Positions 53,699-60,327 of a stretch of 64,000 bases of DNA are shown here, piece by piece (position 1 is the stretch's first letter; the number at the start of each line of letters is the position of its first letter). Location: NCBI RefSeq assembly GCF_001577835.2, contig NC_029517.1, positions 22,557,736 to 22,621,735 of the forward strand, in the 5' to 3' direction. The stretch comes from Coturnix japonica. Its lineage: Eukaryota > Chordata > Aves > Galliformes > Phasianidae. The position numbers and the translations under genes are program-made. The notes below the pieces were generated by a model. The model worked only from the letters and a program-made list of their open reading frames with translations, was not told the origin of the DNA and did no database searches.

Positions 53699-55556
53699 AT
53701 AGATAAAATATTATTTCTGCATAGAATTAATTTAACAATGCACTAATTTAACTATTTTCCCTCTCTGGTTTACAGAATTCCCAAGGTAAATGATAAAGAA
53801 TATGAACACCTTCATCTGTCATCATTGGAAACAACTATTCTATGAAACTAGTCACCAAGAAATGATTCTCCGATATGAGAAGGGGGGGTGCTCCACGTCT
53901 CAATGTTTTATCAGTGTTATGCATGACAGCACCAGTAAACTGCTGAAGTTTTACCATATGCTCAGAAACACACTCCTTGTGCTGGGGAACACCCTGTCCT
54001 TTCATTGCTGTGCTATCATTGCTCAAGCACACATCTTCTTGGAAAGTGTCTGGAAAGAAGAAGCCAACTCGATCCCAACTCTTGGTTTAACACAGAGACA
54101 CGAACTACAAAACTACTTCTTCCAATATAACTATTCCCTTAGGTCTCTTTGATGAATTTTTGTTTTGTAATTCATGAATTCATGAATTCATAGGGGTAAA
54201 ATATATACTTGTAACAGGAGAAATATTTTAGAAGTGTCATGTACCTCACTGCAAATCTCTGCACTGCTTTCAGGACTAACCTGACAAAATTAAAGGAAAT
54301 TTATTGTGGACAGATGTGGGACCATATTACAACAGCATTACTTACCAATTCCAGCGCTACATCAACTATCAGGTTCTGGTCATCCAGGCATAAGACGTTT
54401 TTGGAGAATGAATCACCAGATATCAAGCGCAATTTTTCTTCCTTAACATTTTTCTTGGAAAGGCCGATGGTAAAAATGTGTATTCCAAGACTCCTTGCTG
54501 CAGAGGCTATACCCTGGACACTAGGGCTGTTTGGATGGTCCACACCATCAGTCATCAAGAAAGCCACTTTTATACTTCTCTCACGACCTTCAGTTTTGAA
54601 CAGCTGCGTGGCATTGGAAATTGCATAATAGGAGTAGGTCCCTTGGCCAATGTAGACTAGAGCCCTGATTTTCTCTTTAAAATTCTGCATGTTTTTCCAT
54701 GCTGTAAAAGGATGATCAATGCTGACTGTGCTGCTGAACTGCATGGCTGCCAGTCTGACATTGTACTTCTGAGATTTAACTGGCTTCATCTGGAAAATGT
54801 TGTCAGTTAAGCTTAAAACAAAATTCTTCTGCAAATCAAATAACTGATTTTTGGCACTTTCTGAACTGTCCATGATAAAGACTATGTCAATGAGACACAA
54901 ATCACCTGCAATGGAACAAGGAAGTTAAATCTACGAGTAATGGGCAGACCTGCATTACAGACTCTCCGCAACAATCCCAATCTTCAAACAATTTCCCCCC
55001 AAATTCCTGTCTTTTCAGTAATGTTCTGAAGAGAATTTAATTGTAAATGCCAATAAATTCTATTAAAGTCAAGTAATTAAATTGAATTTACTTTAATTCA
55101 TGTCAGTATTATTAAAGACGATCTACAGACAAACACTTTCAATTTAAGTTCTTAATGGGATTGGTTCAGAATTTTAATTGGTTTTGCTCAAATAGTACAA
55201 ACTTTCCACATGCAAATTCAAAATGAAAAAGAGGCACCTTATCATTTAAGAGAGAATTGTGTCCATTAAAATGATAGGTCAAATTGTTCCTAGCCAAGAA
55301 AACGCAGGATACAACTCCATATTTTTATTACCAGTAATCAAAATAAATGGCACTTATAAATGCATTCGTATTTATTCTTAAACGTAAGGAGATATGCAAT
55401 ATGGTCAACTCAGATATTTAAGGAAATGGTTTTACCTTCATCACTTTGTACAACAGAATAAGACTTTTTTCCTTTCTTTTTATTTTGCCCATCTGCTGTC
55501 TGGTTTGTTGCCACAGCCAGGAATAGAAAGCAAAAGAAAGAAAGTTTTTTCCTCAT
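3697..55556 (-). CDS. COL28A1: Collagen type XXVIII alpha-1 chain, complete coding region in 33 exons
   Basis: This gene encodes a secreted extracellular-matrix collagen of the VWA-containing class related to collagen VI. Splicing all 33 exons gives 3423 nt with every junction in phase: 1140 residues, close to the roughly 1125 I recall for the human protein. Domain order by residue is: signal peptide about 1-23; VWA1 about 44-227 with MIDAS motif DSSES at 53; Cys-rich hinge 228-244; collagenous region 245-751; VWA2 about 765-948 with DSSES at 781; Pro-rich linker to 1083; Kunitz domain 1087-1138 with six cysteines. Collagen exons start with a whole Gly codon and are phase 0 at both ends, so skipping one would keep the frame. 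Most introns hold only AT-rich DNA, CR1 fragments or simple repeats. Identity rests on the VWA-collagen-VWA-Kunitz order and the many short interruptions, which are typical of type XXVIII. Confidence 0.97.
4265..4481 (-). CDS. COL28A1: COL28A1 coding exon 32: Pro/Ser-rich linker, second part
   Basis: It begins [12 protein letters not shown] and has two N-glycosylation sequons, NHT and NVT. No known domain is seen, and it is likely a flexible glycosylated spacer before the Kunitz domain. The acceptor is TTGCAG and the donor GTACGT. The exon leaves one base of a codon. Confidence 0.88.
5628..5815 (-). CDS. COL28A1: COL28A1 coding exon 31: Pro-rich linker, first part
   Basis: It starts [13 protein letters not shown], the usual end helix of a VWA domain with a Cys. 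A low-complexity Pro/Ser-rich stretch ([12 protein letters not shown]) and a Thr/Val-rich part follow. No domain is recognised beyond the VWA end. Phases (2 bases in, phase 0 out) fit both neighbours. Confidence 0.92.
6163..6201. repeat. (TA)n-rich low-complexity stretch
   Basis: Alternating TA with a few breaks, able to fold back on itself. It lies in the intron between coding exons 30 and 31. Confidence 0.85.
7042..7596 (-). CDS. COL28A1: COL28A1 coding exon 30: VWA domain 2
   Basis: One 555-bp exon encodes the second VWA domain. MIDAS residues are in [14 protein letters not shown] and VTDGQAD, so this metal site is also complete. The domain ends DFKTLSG. The acceptor is TTCCAG and the donor GTAAAA. 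Confidence 0.97.
7896..7932 (-). CDS. COL28A1: COL28A1 coding exon 29: linker to VWA2
   Basis: This 37-nt exon encodes [12 protein letters not shown] and one base of a Gly codon. The sequence is predicted helical, like the collagen-to-VWA junction of related chains. Its Cys joins two more just after the next splice site (CGCGIRC), a likely disulphide cluster. Confidence 0.9.
8125..8160 (-). CDS. COL28A1: COL28A1 coding exon 28: end of triple helix
   Basis: Four triplets ([12 protein letters not shown]) close the helix at about residue 751. The acceptor is TACAG and the donor GTAAGT. Confidence 0.92.
8248..8328 (-). CDS. COL28A1: COL28A1 coding exon 27: 81-bp collagen exon with Cys
   Basis: Nine perfect triplets start GDC, a second Cys inside the helix. 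It mirrors the GEC of coding exon 8 and could take part in chain joining near the carboxy end of the helix. Confidence 0.93.
9861..9929 (-). CDS. COL28A1: COL28A1 coding exon 26: last 69-bp collagen module
   Basis: Five triplets, GV at codons 16-17, then GIP GPK. The acceptor is TTTAG and the donor GTAAAT. Confidence 0.93.
10349..11145 (-). mobile_element. CR1 LINE fragment, 5'-truncated
   Basis: The minus strand encodes the C-terminal reverse-transcriptase part ([32 protein letters not shown]) and ends in the CR1 3' tail with ATTCTATG repeats at 10349-10368. About 0.8 kb survives, in the intron between COL28A1 coding exons 25 and 26. The reading frame is open over 155 codons, so it is fairly young. 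Confidence 0.93.
13700..13771. repeat. (ATT)n microsatellite, about 24 units
   Basis: An uninterrupted trinucleotide run in the intron between COL28A1 coding exons 25 and 26. It is likely polymorphic in length. Confidence 0.97.
14537..14600. repeat. Short tandem duplication and A-rich run
   Basis: The block ATGCAGAGGAAGAAA occurs twice about 20 bp apart and is followed by an A-rich tract. It is low-complexity intron DNA close to the donor side of coding exon 25. Confidence 0.8.
14664..14732 (-). CDS. COL28A1: COL28A1 coding exon 25: 69-bp collagen module, G4G type
   Basis: Five triplets, GVSIQG at codons 16-21, ending GDK. The acceptor AATAG follows an unusually long T29 run (14753-14781 on the plus strand as A). 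The donor is GTAATC. Confidence 0.92.
14733..16445. other. COL28A1 intron (coding exons 24 to 25)
   Basis: It holds A29 and a short plus-strand ORF (15193-15447) with an ELDEELDE tail. No known family is recognised and there is no sign that it is expressed. Nothing else is seen. Confidence 0.8.
14753..14781. repeat. A29 homopolymer (T29 on the coding strand)
   Basis: A pure run of 29 A beginning 21 bp from COL28A1 coding exon 25. On the gene strand it is an extreme polypyrimidine tract. Confidence 0.95.
16446..16514 (-). CDS. COL28A1: COL28A1 coding exon 24: 69-bp collagen module
   Basis: Five triplets, GS at codons 16-17, then GMV GPK. The acceptor is TTCAG. The donor GTTGGT is atypical and weak. 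Confidence 0.9.
16515..21502. other. COL28A1 intron (coding exons 23 to 24)
   Basis: One CR1 fragment (18565-19397), an (AAAAC)n stretch near 16652 and a (GTTT)n stretch near 18326. The rest shows no feature I can name. Confidence 0.85.
18565..19397 (+). mobile_element. CR1 LINE fragment
   Basis: This is the plus-strand CR1 3' portion: [20 protein letters not shown] and [12 protein letters not shown], followed by the 3' UTR. The short frame and divergent tail indicate an older copy. It lies in the intron between COL28A1 coding exons 23 and 24. Confidence 0.88.
21503..21571 (-). CDS. COL28A1: COL28A1 coding exon 23: 69-bp collagen module, four GPP triplets
   Basis: It begins with four GPP triplets in a row, the most stable helix segment in the chain. 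GPSSVG (codons 13-18) and GDP GPK follow. The donor is GTATGT. Confidence 0.93.
22294..22318. repeat. A25 homopolymer
   Basis: A pure A run followed by a purine-rich GGAACAGAGGGAAG tract. No adjacent SINE is recognised. Confidence 0.9.
22693..22761 (-). CDS. COL28A1: COL28A1 coding exon 22: 69-bp collagen module
   Basis: Five triplets, GE at codons 16-17, then GHK GEA. The acceptor is TTTAG and the donor GTAAGT. Confidence 0.93.
22858..23310 (-). mobile_element. CR1 LINE fragment, reverse-transcriptase core
   Basis: The minus strand encodes recognisable CR1 RT pieces ([20 protein letters not shown]; later [14 protein letters not shown]). This is an internal piece without a 3' tail, broken by several stops, so it is an old relic separate from the 3'-end copy next to it. 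Confidence 0.8.
23571..24055 (-). mobile_element. CR1 LINE 3' fragment
   Basis: This is the reverse complement of a CR1 3' end. The minus strand gives [21 protein letters not shown] and [19 protein letters not shown] before the 3' UTR. It is old and diverged. Confidence 0.85.
24594..24662 (-). CDS. COL28A1: COL28A1 coding exon 21: 69-bp collagen module, G4G type
   Basis: Five triplets, GHSIMG at codons 16-21, ending GPV. Ser again replaces the codon-18 Gly. The acceptor AAAAAG is purine-rich. The donor is GTAGGA. Confidence 0.9.
24663..27164. other. COL28A1 intron (coding exons 20 to 21)
   Basis: About 2.5 kb without repeats or ORFs that I recognise. Confidence 0.8.
27165..27233 (-). CDS. 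COL28A1: COL28A1 coding exon 20: 69-bp collagen module, G4G type
   Basis: Four triplets, GSSIQG at codons 13-18, then GPA GPK. The acceptor is AACAG and the donor GTGATT, which is weak. Confidence 0.92.
27887..27958 (-). CDS. COL28A1: COL28A1 coding exon 19: 72-bp perfect collagen exon
   Basis: Eight perfect triplets with two GEK units. Together with exon 18 it makes a 16-triplet uninterrupted stretch at the centre of the array. The acceptor is TTCAG and the donor GTAAGC. Confidence 0.94.
28691..29025 (-). mobile_element. CR1 LINE 3' fragment
   Basis: It starts with the reverse-complement CR1 tail (GAATCATGGAATTTTAGAATGG) and continues through typical 3' UTR text (CAGGCTGCCCAGAGCCACATC). 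It lies between COL28A1 coding exons 18 and 19. Confidence 0.85.
29728..29799 (-). CDS. COL28A1: COL28A1 coding exon 18: 72-bp perfect collagen exon
   Basis: Eight perfect triplets start GDI GPP. This is one of only two uninterrupted exons inside the array. The acceptor is CAAAG and the donor GTAAGA. Confidence 0.94.
30909..30977 (-). CDS. COL28A1: COL28A1 coding exon 17: 69-bp collagen module, G4G type
   Basis: Four triplets, then GLPAVG (codons 13-18), then GVR GLK. Ala stands where the ground pattern has the Gly of codon 16. The donor is GTAAAC. Confidence 0.92.
32235..32303 (-). CDS. COL28A1: COL28A1 coding exon 16: 69-bp collagen module
   Basis: Five triplets, GF at codons 16-17, then GFP GPK. 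The acceptor is TATAG and the donor GTAATG. Confidence 0.93.
32613..32681 (-). CDS. COL28A1: COL28A1 coding exon 15: 69-bp collagen module
   Basis: Ground-pattern spacing with GV at codons 16-17 and GNP GSR after it. The acceptor is TACAG and the donor GTAAGT. Confidence 0.94.
32824..32893 (-). mobile_element. Short CR1 3' end
   Basis: About 70 bp match the reverse-complement CR1 tail (GGCTTGGGTTGGAAGGAACC followed by the AAGGATCATCAAG block). Only the extreme 3' end is left. Confidence 0.75.
33741..33809 (-). CDS. COL28A1: COL28A1 coding exon 14: 69-bp collagen module, G4G type
   Basis: Five triplets, then GPSIKG with four residues between glycines (codons 16-21), ending GDK. Ser stands where the ground pattern has the Gly of codon 18. 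The donor is GTGAGG. Confidence 0.93.
34688..34756 (-). CDS. COL28A1: COL28A1 coding exon 13: 69-bp collagen module
   Basis: Five triplets, a short GE unit at codons 16-17, then GIQ GQK. The donor GTAGTT is weak. The acceptor is TTACAG. Confidence 0.93.
36052..36120 (-). CDS. COL28A1: COL28A1 coding exon 12: 69-bp collagen module
   Basis: The Gly spacing matches exon 11, with GI at codons 16-17 followed by GEP GIT. The shared GIGEPG suggests that exons 11 and 12 are close duplicates. Confidence 0.94.
36718..36786 (-). CDS. COL28A1: COL28A1 coding exon 11: first 69-bp collagen module
   Basis: Twenty-three codons hold five triplets, a two-residue unit (GI), then GEP GPK. The Gly spacing is 1, 4, 7, 10, 13, 16, 18, 21, the ground pattern of the array. 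The acceptor is TTCCAG and the donor GTAAGT. Confidence 0.94.
38428..38935 (-). mobile_element. Old CR1 LINE 3' fragment
   Basis: Reverse-complement CR1 3' UTR and ORF end can be followed (GGATCAGAGAATAACTGAGT near the tail; TGCCCTGGGCAGCCCATTCC inside), but divergence is high. It lies in the 11.2-kb intron. Confidence 0.7.
43600..44417 (+). mobile_element. CR1 LINE fragment (copy A), mosaic
   Basis: This copy has an open frame of 183 codons ([40 protein letters not shown]) and ends with three ATTCTGTG units, so it is young. The 5' edge has a tandem duplication of about 22 bp (two copies of GCTCGGGTGAAC). Its middle, 44032-44224, is almost identical to 47410-47602, while both flanks instead resemble the copy at 59868. 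Confidence 0.95.
47060..47770 (+). mobile_element. CR1 LINE fragment (copy B)
   Basis: Plus-strand CR1 with [20 protein letters not shown] and [12 protein letters not shown]. It shares a nearly identical 193-bp block with copy A and diverges clearly from it on both sides. It ends in an ATTCTATG-type tail about 170 bp from COL28A1 coding exon 10. Confidence 0.92.
47941..47994 (-). CDS. COL28A1: COL28A1 coding exon 10: collagen repeat, 54 bp
   Basis: Six perfect triplets start GIS GPP GEP. This is the last exon before the 11.2-kb intron that separates the irregular amino-terminal exons from the 69-bp array. Confidence 0.93.
48583..48627 (-). CDS. COL28A1: COL28A1 coding exon 9: collagen repeat, 45 bp
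   Basis: Five perfect triplets, including two GPR units in a row, end in GPQ. The acceptor is CCATAG and the donor GTATGG. Confidence 0.93.
48628..50215. other. COL28A1 intron (coding exons 8 to 9)
   Basis: AT-rich, with a short (AAT)n run near 49228-49248. Nothing else is recognised. Confidence 0.8.
50216..50260 (-). CDS. COL28A1: COL28A1 coding exon 8: collagen repeat with Cys, 45 bp
   Basis: Five perfect triplets: [16 protein letters not shown] Cys inside the helix is unusual and could join chains. The acceptor is ATAAAG and the donor GTAAGT. Confidence 0.92.
51210..51236 (-). CDS. COL28A1: COL28A1 coding exon 7: collagen repeat, 27 bp
   Basis: Three perfect triplets, GAP GHK GEK. This is the smallest collagen exon. 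The acceptor AACAG sits behind a long T- and C-rich tract that reads as an A-run and G-run on the plus strand at 51249-51300. Confidence 0.9.
51949..51990 (-). CDS. COL28A1: COL28A1 coding exon 6: collagen repeat, 42 bp, one interruption
   Basis: Fourteen codons start GVAQKG, which places four residues between two glycines. Three perfect triplets (GDH GDK GEE) follow. This is the only interruption in the amino-terminal part of the helix. Confidence 0.92.
52481..52534 (-). CDS. COL28A1: COL28A1 coding exon 5: collagen repeat, 54 bp
   Basis: Six perfect Gly-X-Y triplets, rich in Lys and Glu, end in GNK. The acceptor is TTTCAG and the donor GTTAAG, one of the weaker donors of the gene. Confidence 0.93.
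52996..53052 (-). CDS. COL28A1: COL28A1 coding exon 4: Cys-rich hinge and start of triple helix
   Basis: Nineteen codons begin [10 protein letters not shown] and then enter Gly-X-Y repeats (GIK GDK GDP). The three cysteines beside the helix start are well placed for inter-chain disulphides, as in other VWA collagens. A second in-frame AG lies 9 nt inside the exon. Confidence 0.9.
53640..53660 (-). CDS. COL28A1: COL28A1 coding exon 3: 21-nt micro-exon (hinge)
   Basis: Seven codons (EALLQKK) lie between TTTACAG and GTAAGT. The exon is phase 0 at both ends and links VWA1 to the Cys-rich hinge. Its acceptor is fused to an AAAT/ATTT tetranucleotide repeat. An exon this small is less certain than the others, but frame, both splice sites and position agree. 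Confidence 0.8.
53664..53703. repeat. (AAAT)n microsatellite at the splice acceptor of coding exon 3
   Basis: About nine TAAA units lie directly beside the 21-nt exon. On the minus strand they read (ATTT)n running into TTTACAG. Confidence 0.95.
54346..54905 (-). CDS. COL28A1: COL28A1 coding exon 2: VWA domain 1
   Basis: One 560-bp exon encodes the whole first von Willebrand factor A domain. It opens with [16 protein letters not shown], giving the MIDAS DxSxS. The MIDAS Thr is in GQGTYS and the MIDAS Asp in LMTDGVD, so the metal site looks complete and ligand binding is plausible. The acceptor is TTGCAG and the donor is a consensus GTAAGT. The exon ends in phase 0. Confidence 0.96.
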
Positions 55557-55593
55557 AATGACATGTATCCCAAATTAGATGGACTTTTGCTTC
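55436..55593 (-). CDS. COL28A1: COL28A1 coding exon 1: start codon and signal peptide
   Basis: The start ATG is at 55556-55554, and 55557-55593 is 5' UTR behind a CAG acceptor. The first 23 residues begin [16 protein letters not shown]: a basic start and a hydrophobic core, a classical secretion signal. A Lys-rich stretch (QNKKKGKK) follows. The exon ends one base into a Gly codon before GTAAAA. An ATG just upstream (55564) is closed by a stop after two codons, which supports this start. Confidence 0.93.
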
Positions 55594-56486
55594 CTGTTTA
55601 AAGAAAAAGAATAAGATCTGTGAACACTCCATGAATAAATACAAATAAATAAATACACATATTTACAGACAGAAAATGCATTTGTGTGAAGCACAAATCT
55701 GGAGGCAACTTAGTGAAAACAGTTATAAATAATAATCATGTAGGTGGTTTAAGCACAGCAGGCAGTGCAATCCCAACTGGCTCTCATTTACATTAGAACG
55801 TATTTTATTAGAGAAGATTTATGGGTAGAACACAGTGCCCACTTCTCAGTTAGAAACATCAGTGCTACCTTTAACTTTCAGTTTGAACATACAACAAATA
55901 GGATAAAGGAAATTGAAATTAATTGATGTTGCTCTCAACATATTTTGCTATTAATCTACTTATATTAAAATAGAGATATTACAGGAAATTAAAAATTTAA
56001 CTGATTTCTAGAAATTCTTAATTCTTAGGAATAAATAGATCTGAGAGTTTTATGATACACATATATTACCAATAGCTGGAGAATCAGCATGTACAACTTC
56101 TTACAAATATACAATGGCTTAGCTGTGAAATTCAGTATGACTGTACCATTAATGTACATTATACTAACAGAATGTGTGCAATATTGTTTGTAAAGAGAGT
56201 AGAATTCTATGACAACATACACTAATAAGGTGAATATTGCAATATTTAAGTCAGTAATTCAATGTATTTCTAGAGAAAACTGTGCTCCATTAAAAGATAC
56301 TTTTGAGAAGCCTTTAATTTACAGTAATTTGAAATACTATTAATAATGGTAACCAATAATATCTCAAATTTAGCTATCCTTCCTAAATTCTATCTCCAAT
56401 TCTATCAAGCAGTTACATCTCAGATTAGTAGAATCTTACAGTGCAGTCGTCTAAAAGTACATTGAAATAACTTTTAAGTCTCCTAC

Positions 56487-56570
56487 CTTCAAAGGTATTC
56501 AAAGGGCAAACTGTGGATTGAATGAGCTGTCAGCATAGAAAGCATGTCCAGTAGGTTACACAGCATGGGA
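56487..56570 (-). promoter_or_regulatory. COL28A1: Possible COL28A1 5' UTR exon and promoter area (weak)
   Basis: A donor-like AAG/GTAGGA lies at 56486 on the minus strand, about 0.9 kb upstream of the acceptor of the start-codon exon. A TATTTA box-like stretch lies at about 56585-56592. The start-codon exon clearly has an upstream intron because its acceptor CAG precedes 37 nt of 5' UTR, so a non-coding first exon must exist somewhere. This site is only a candidate. Confidence 0.25.
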
Positions 56571-59269
56571 AAACAAACTGCAAATAAATAGCCTATCCAC
56601 TTGTAAATGTCTCTATCTTCCCTCAAGATCTTTTATGGCCCATTATTCCTGTTCAGTTGGCCAAAATTTAAATGAAAACAGTCAGGCATTTTGCCAGTGC
56701 TGAGTGGGAGACCAAGCCCCACTGTTAAAGGGACAGTCAGCCGGGAGCACAAGTACTTCCCCTTTTTACATGGCTGAAATTTCACACTAAAATATTTGCT
56801 TCTAAACAGTTCATATCTTTACCTATTAACTTTGTCAGCCACACCTCTTTTAGCTTCTCCAAGCAGCAGTGGCTACACCAGAGATGTGACATTAGCATAG
56901 CATCCCTTACAGCCTGAGTTCAGGCTTGAAGAGGGACACCTGGTAGCACTGCAATAAAGAGAAATATTGAGAGGACTGAAGTTACCATTGAGTGTCTGGG
57001 ATTAAAGAGGAAGTACAATCCAAAGAAAACCAGCTTCAGTTTAATTGTTTCACAGACAACTTGCAAGGCACATATAAATCCAGATACAACATTCTATTCT
57101 TCTTGAAAGAAATAATAATAGTTATGATCAGGGACGGAAAGAAGTAATAAAATCCAGAGCATTTGAACATTCAGATTACCTTCAAATTCTGCGATATGAA
57201 TGTATTTAAATGTCTAGTAGGCCCAAATGGGAGGCATTACCTTCAGAGCTTCCCTTGTACATTTTAAATTGAGAAATGAATTTACAGATGGCAAGTTCTA
57301 AATCCCTTTGGGCATAACTTTCACACAAAACAGCTTTAACCTCTTAGACAGCGTAGGCACTTTATCCCTAGTGTGCCATAGCAGCTCGCTGTATCCACTG
57401 TAGCTAGTGACCTTTCACACTCCACCTCTCAGAACTCCATTACCAGGGTAGATAACCCTACCAGACTGAAACAGGGGATAATAAGACATTGGTCAATAAA
57501 TTTTACACTATCATTCATGATCAGAGAGAATGTGGATACCGTCTGATATTTGAGTTACAGTGACTCAAATGGCACAGAAGAAATAAAAAGAAACAGAAAG
57601 GCTACAAAGATGTGAGAGCTTCTGGATGAAGGGAGCCAAGAAGGATACAATTCTTTCACTTGGATGGCCACAACTGATGGTGAACATGATACAGATCTAT
57701 AAAACCAAGAAAGAAGGTGACTATCATATAGTACAAGAATATAATGTATCAGAAGATGTTTTGGTTCTGCTTGATCAGTGATATTAACCAGATTTGAATG
57801 CCTTAAATTTACAGTATTTTCTTCACACGATAAGAATGACAACATTCACGGGAATACATTGCAGTTTTTTTTATCCTGTTAGGAAACACAGCTATTTGAA
57901 GTACACACTTCAAACGGTTTTTATCAAACAGCTTTTCTACTGCCCGAGGTATATTAATTCAGTGACATTCTTATTCATGCTTTATGCAACATAGAGTCTT
58001 CAAAAATAAGACTGCTGTATACCAAGCAAATGATCATTTAGCTGCTGAGTCAAATTAAATTAAATGTGTGTAAAATATAACATAAAGAGATATTATTTAT
58101 GCTGTCTAAATTCTGCCCTCTGGTGTATCTACGCGATTATGCACTGTGATAAGTATGGGCCTTATTCAGCCTTTAATCAGAACACAATTAGTAAACAAAA
58201 CTACTGTGAAACAGAGGGGCCATATGTATAACATAACATAAGCCTACAATGTAAGAGTATAACACACATCCCTTTGTAACAGAAAGTGAAAGCTAAAGAC
58301 TAAGATAGTAAAAGACTGAGATGGTAGGTTTCATGAGAGAGATTATCTCCTGGAATAACTCTTTCCATTCCTTTGTTACTGTCTGATCCTCATAAAGTAA
58401 ATACTCATTTCTTGGTCAAACTATAAAGCCTTGATTAATGTAACCCTGTCATAAACAGCTCAGACTGGAATGGGGAAAGTGACTTGGAAAATGGGAAGTT
58501 AGAGAAATCAATACTGATTCTTTTTCAGAGAAAGGAGTATTACTGTTTACATATAAATTCAAAGTCTGACAAGCCCAATCTTTGTCAGACCCCTATTTTG
58601 GTCAAAATTCTCTTACCTTGGTCTGCACTCGAAGTTACAGGTCTATGTATCGATTTCTGTGCCTATACCTTCTCCCCTTTTTCAAACTTTCATGGTGTGG
58701 CTCTAAAGTTTTGGTCTCTAGTCAGCTGTTCTGGGGAGGTACCCACCACTCCTGATGGGACCACTAAGCTCAGTGTGGTGCACCTCTCCTGTCCATGGTA
58801 GTCAGAGACCCCTGAAAGGTGATGGCTCCCAGACGAGCCCCCAGATTGTGAGAAATAACTCAAATGATATTTTTGGAGACCATTTTCACTTTCACAGCTC
58901 CAAGGGCACACTGCTGGCTCACTCCACAAGTGACCCCATTATTTTTTGGTAGGGCTCTGCTCTATCCTTACACCCCCCGTATGGTACTGATAGTGCAGGT
59001 TGCCATAATACACCTATAAGACCTGCACTGGGATCTGATGAACCTCACGATGTTCAGCTGGTCCCACTGCTCATCCTGCCCAGCTCTCTGAATGGCACCC
59101 CATCCCTCGGCTGGGTCAGCCATGAAAAGTTCTAAGTTGACAGTGAGGATGAGCGCTAGCCCTCATCCAACGACCAGCAGATGGAGCCTAGTGCCTCCCC
59201 ACATTTTAGGCCGCACGCTCGGAGTGGTCGGATGGGATTTAGTGCACAAATTGCCGTTAATTTGATACT
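56571..59269. other. Intergenic region between the divergent COL28A1 and MIOS genes
   Basis: No gene is supported. The part from 58.6 to 59.2 kb is less AT-rich than its surroundings and looks unlike the rest, possibly an old repeat, but I cannot assign a family. Confidence 0.6.
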
Positions 59270-59610
59270 CAGAACTAACACCAGCTGCGCACACTCCTAA
59301 CCCGGAACTCAGAGCGCGTTCCCGACCAGCGGAAGGAGCTTTCTGGAAGTGCGGCTGTTCTCCCTTCCCTTCCGCCCCGCAGCCGGAAGCGCGGCCCGGC
59401 TGTGGCTGTTCCCCGCGGCCGGTGGCTCCGGTTCTCTGCAGGCCCCGGCGGCTCCTCGTACCCACAGAGCGGTGAGGCGGGCCGGGCTCCGGACCGGGTG
59501 GAGGCTGGGCTGGGCTGAGGCGGGAGGAGGGGAGCGCTGAGAGCACACAGCGGGGATGAGGGGATGCCCCGAGGCAGCAACTGCTTCCCTCTGTTCTTTC
59601 CCAGTCCGGT
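59270..59610 (+). promoter_or_regulatory. MIOS: CpG-island promoter and 5' UTR exon of MIOS
   Basis: This is the only strongly GC- and CpG-rich stretch in an otherwise AT-rich window (roughly thirty CpG in 280 bp), with no TATA box. ETS-type motifs CCGGAAG (59393) and GGAAGTG (59345) fit a housekeeping promoter. Two donor-like sites follow, GCG/GTGAGG at 59471 and CCG/GTAAAT at 59608. Either could join the acceptor before 60774. The exact transcription start cannot be read from sequence. Confidence 0.75.
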
Positions 59611-59867
59611 AAATCTTTTCCTTTCCCCAGCCTTATGAAAAGCTTGTTGGAATCACAGGTTTCCTTTGTATGTAGTAATGTGTGAGGATTCTGGCCGTAT
59701 GGCTCCTGCGGCTATCAGAGTACAGCGTGTTTATGTGTGCTACTAGGCCACATGCAAAGATTTAGTGTCACTGGGGCAGAAGGTGGAGCTGGGAGCTGCA
59801 GAATGAGATGAACCATGTAAAGCTTTATAGAAATCTTAAAGTAGGGTAAGACCTTGTAGGTTATAGA

Positions 59868-60327
59868 TGAGTGCCACGAAGATGATCAGGGGGCTGGAGC
59901 ACCTCCCCTGTGAGGACAGGCTGAGGGAGTTGGGCTTGTTCAGCCTAGAGAAGAGAAGGTTGCGGGGTGACCTCATTACAGCCTTTCAATACCTGAAGGG
60001 AACTTACACCCAGGAGGGGAGTAAACTCTTCGAAAGGGCTGACAATAGCAGGACTAGGGGAAATGGTTTTAAGTTAAAAGAGGGAAGATTTAGGTTGGAT
60101 GTTAGGGGGAAGTTCTTCACTAGGAGAGTGGTTGGGCCCTGGAACAGGCTGCCCAGGGAGGTTGTGGATGCCCCGTCCTTGGAGGTGTTCAAGACCAGGT
60201 TGGACGGGGCCCTGTGCAACCTGATCTAGTAAAGGTGTATGTTTGGTGGCCCTGCCAGGCAGGGGGGTTGGAACTACATGATCCTTGAGGTCCCTTCCAA
60301 CCCGGGTCACTCTGTGATTCTGTGATA
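59868..60327 (+). mobile_element. CR1 LINE fragment (copy C) in MIOS 5' intron
   Basis: This is the CR1 ORF end ([20 protein letters not shown]) plus the 3' UTR with the distinctive GTGTATGTTTGGTGGCCCTG block and an ATTCTGTG tail. It is open over 120 codons, so recent. It lies between the MIOS promoter exon and its first coding exon. Confidence 0.92.

Noticed and set aside
53790-54152. 120-codon plus-strand ORF between COL28A1 coding exons 2 and 3
   Set aside because: No domain, in an intron, and on the opposite strand. Consistent with chance.
54170-54191. ATTCATGA tandem palindrome
   Set aside because: Very short, AT-rich and without context. Likely simple-sequence slippage.
58484-59200. 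Less AT-rich block with several overlapping ORFs between the two genes
   Set aside because: No conserved domain, no terminal repeats and no CR1 text that I can recognise. Probably an old unclassified repeat.
59163-59580. Three overlapping minus-strand ORFs across the CpG island
   Set aside because: GC-rich promoter DNA lacks stops by composition, and the translations are low-complexity Pro/Arg/Ser.
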